Below are positions 63,853 to 64,000 of a DNA stretch of 64,000 nucleotides, one piece after another. Origin of the DNA: Marinobacter gudaonensis. GTDB taxonomy: Bacteria; Pseudomonadota; Gammaproteobacteria; Pseudomonadales; Oleiphilaceae. The notes beneath the pieces are model-generated. The model was given only the letters and a program-made list of their open reading frames with translations, was not told the origin of the DNA and ran no database searches. Each line of letters opens with the position of its first letter. Position 1 is the stretch's first letter. The stretch is from assembly GCF_900115175.1 (NCBI RefSeq), contig NZ_FOYV01000003.1, positions 188,725 through 252,724 of the forward strand, read 5' to 3'. Position numbers and translations under genes: made by a program.

Positions 63853-64000
63853 AAACTGAAGAGTTTGATCATGGCTCAGATTGAACGCTGGCGGCAGGCT
63901 TAACACATGCAAGTCGAGCGGTAACAGGGGGAGCTTGCTCCCTGCTGACGAGCGGCGGACGGGTGAGTAATGCATAGGAATCTGCCCAGTAGTGGGGGAT
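63853..64000 (+). rRNA. rrs: 16S rRNA, 5' end (partial)
   Basis: The universal 5' sequence TGAAGAGTTTGATCATGGCT and the following conserved V1 region are present (AACGCTGGCGGCAGGC, then ACGGGTGAGTAATGC). Only about 148 bases lie inside the window. It is the first gene of an rRNA operon transcribed away from purT. Confidence 0.98.

Overview
The window is a chromosomal segment of a gammaproteobacterium that most resembles Marinobacter. The strongest pointer is a 661-residue two-domain fatty acyl-CoA reductase (27851-29836) of the type studied in Marinobacter aquaeolei VT8. Pseudomonas-like gene neighbourhoods agree with this: rnt-pyrC-motY, ubiG-mupP-yciK beside mtaD/mtnA, and mltF/purL. The DNA is moderately GC-rich and almost entirely housekeeping. 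I see no prophage, transposase, CRISPR array or integron. Identifications rest on reading the protein sequences and motifs; no database search was run.

Layout. 1-4.2 kb: lipid A operon lpxD-fabZ-lpxA-lpxB-rnhB with overlapping start/stop codons. 4.2-4.5 kb: initiator tRNA-fMet preceded by a broken partial copy of itself, then a strong terminator. 4.7-10.1 kb: a small FN3 lipoprotein and a minus-strand operon of OmpR-type regulator, LysM/FecR protein and CHASE2 histidine kinase. 10.2-15.1 kb: topB, a palindromic dispersed-type repeat, bolA-yciO, an unknown gene and a glyoxalase II-like hydrolase. 15.2-20.2 kb: a three-gene SMC/condensin (MksB-MksF-MksE-like) operon. 20.2-22.9 kb: Sco and CtaG copper/oxidase assembly genes, a CDF metal exporter and tRNA-Arg(CCT). 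22.9-27.5 kb: a pair of small glycosyltransferases, a large M16 protease and an unknown small gene. 27.5-29.9 kb: the fatty acyl-CoA reductase with a structured leader. 29.9-32.7 kb: rnt and pyrC, and motY behind a sigma-28-type promoter. 32.7-36.6 kb: a divergent pair encoding a histone-deacetylase-family protein and a Pat-type protein acetyltransferase. 36.6-43.6 kb: rdgC, yaaA, ubiG-mupP-yciK and methionine salvage genes. 43.6-50.3 kb: an XRE regulator, the tail-specific protease Prc and a thiolase/FadJ-like beta-oxidation pair. 50.4-55.3 kb: ComFB, a DUF349 protein, recX and mltF. 55.7-63.5 kb: purL, a stand-alone Nif3-like domain, two Nudix hydrolases, gamma carbonic anhydrase, a DUF1289 gene and purT. 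63.5-64 kb: tandem rRNA promoters, boxB/boxA and the first ~148 nt of 16S rRNA.

The most interesting items are the rearranged pseudo-tRNA beside tRNA-fMet, the MksBFE operon without an obvious nuclease partner, the regulator/FecR/CHASE2 triad, the acetyltransferase/deacetylase divergent pair, paired palindromes and alternative hairpins before the acyl-CoA reductase, and an inverted DnaA-box pair far from any dnaA gene. None is proven to be a new system; each has a stated test.
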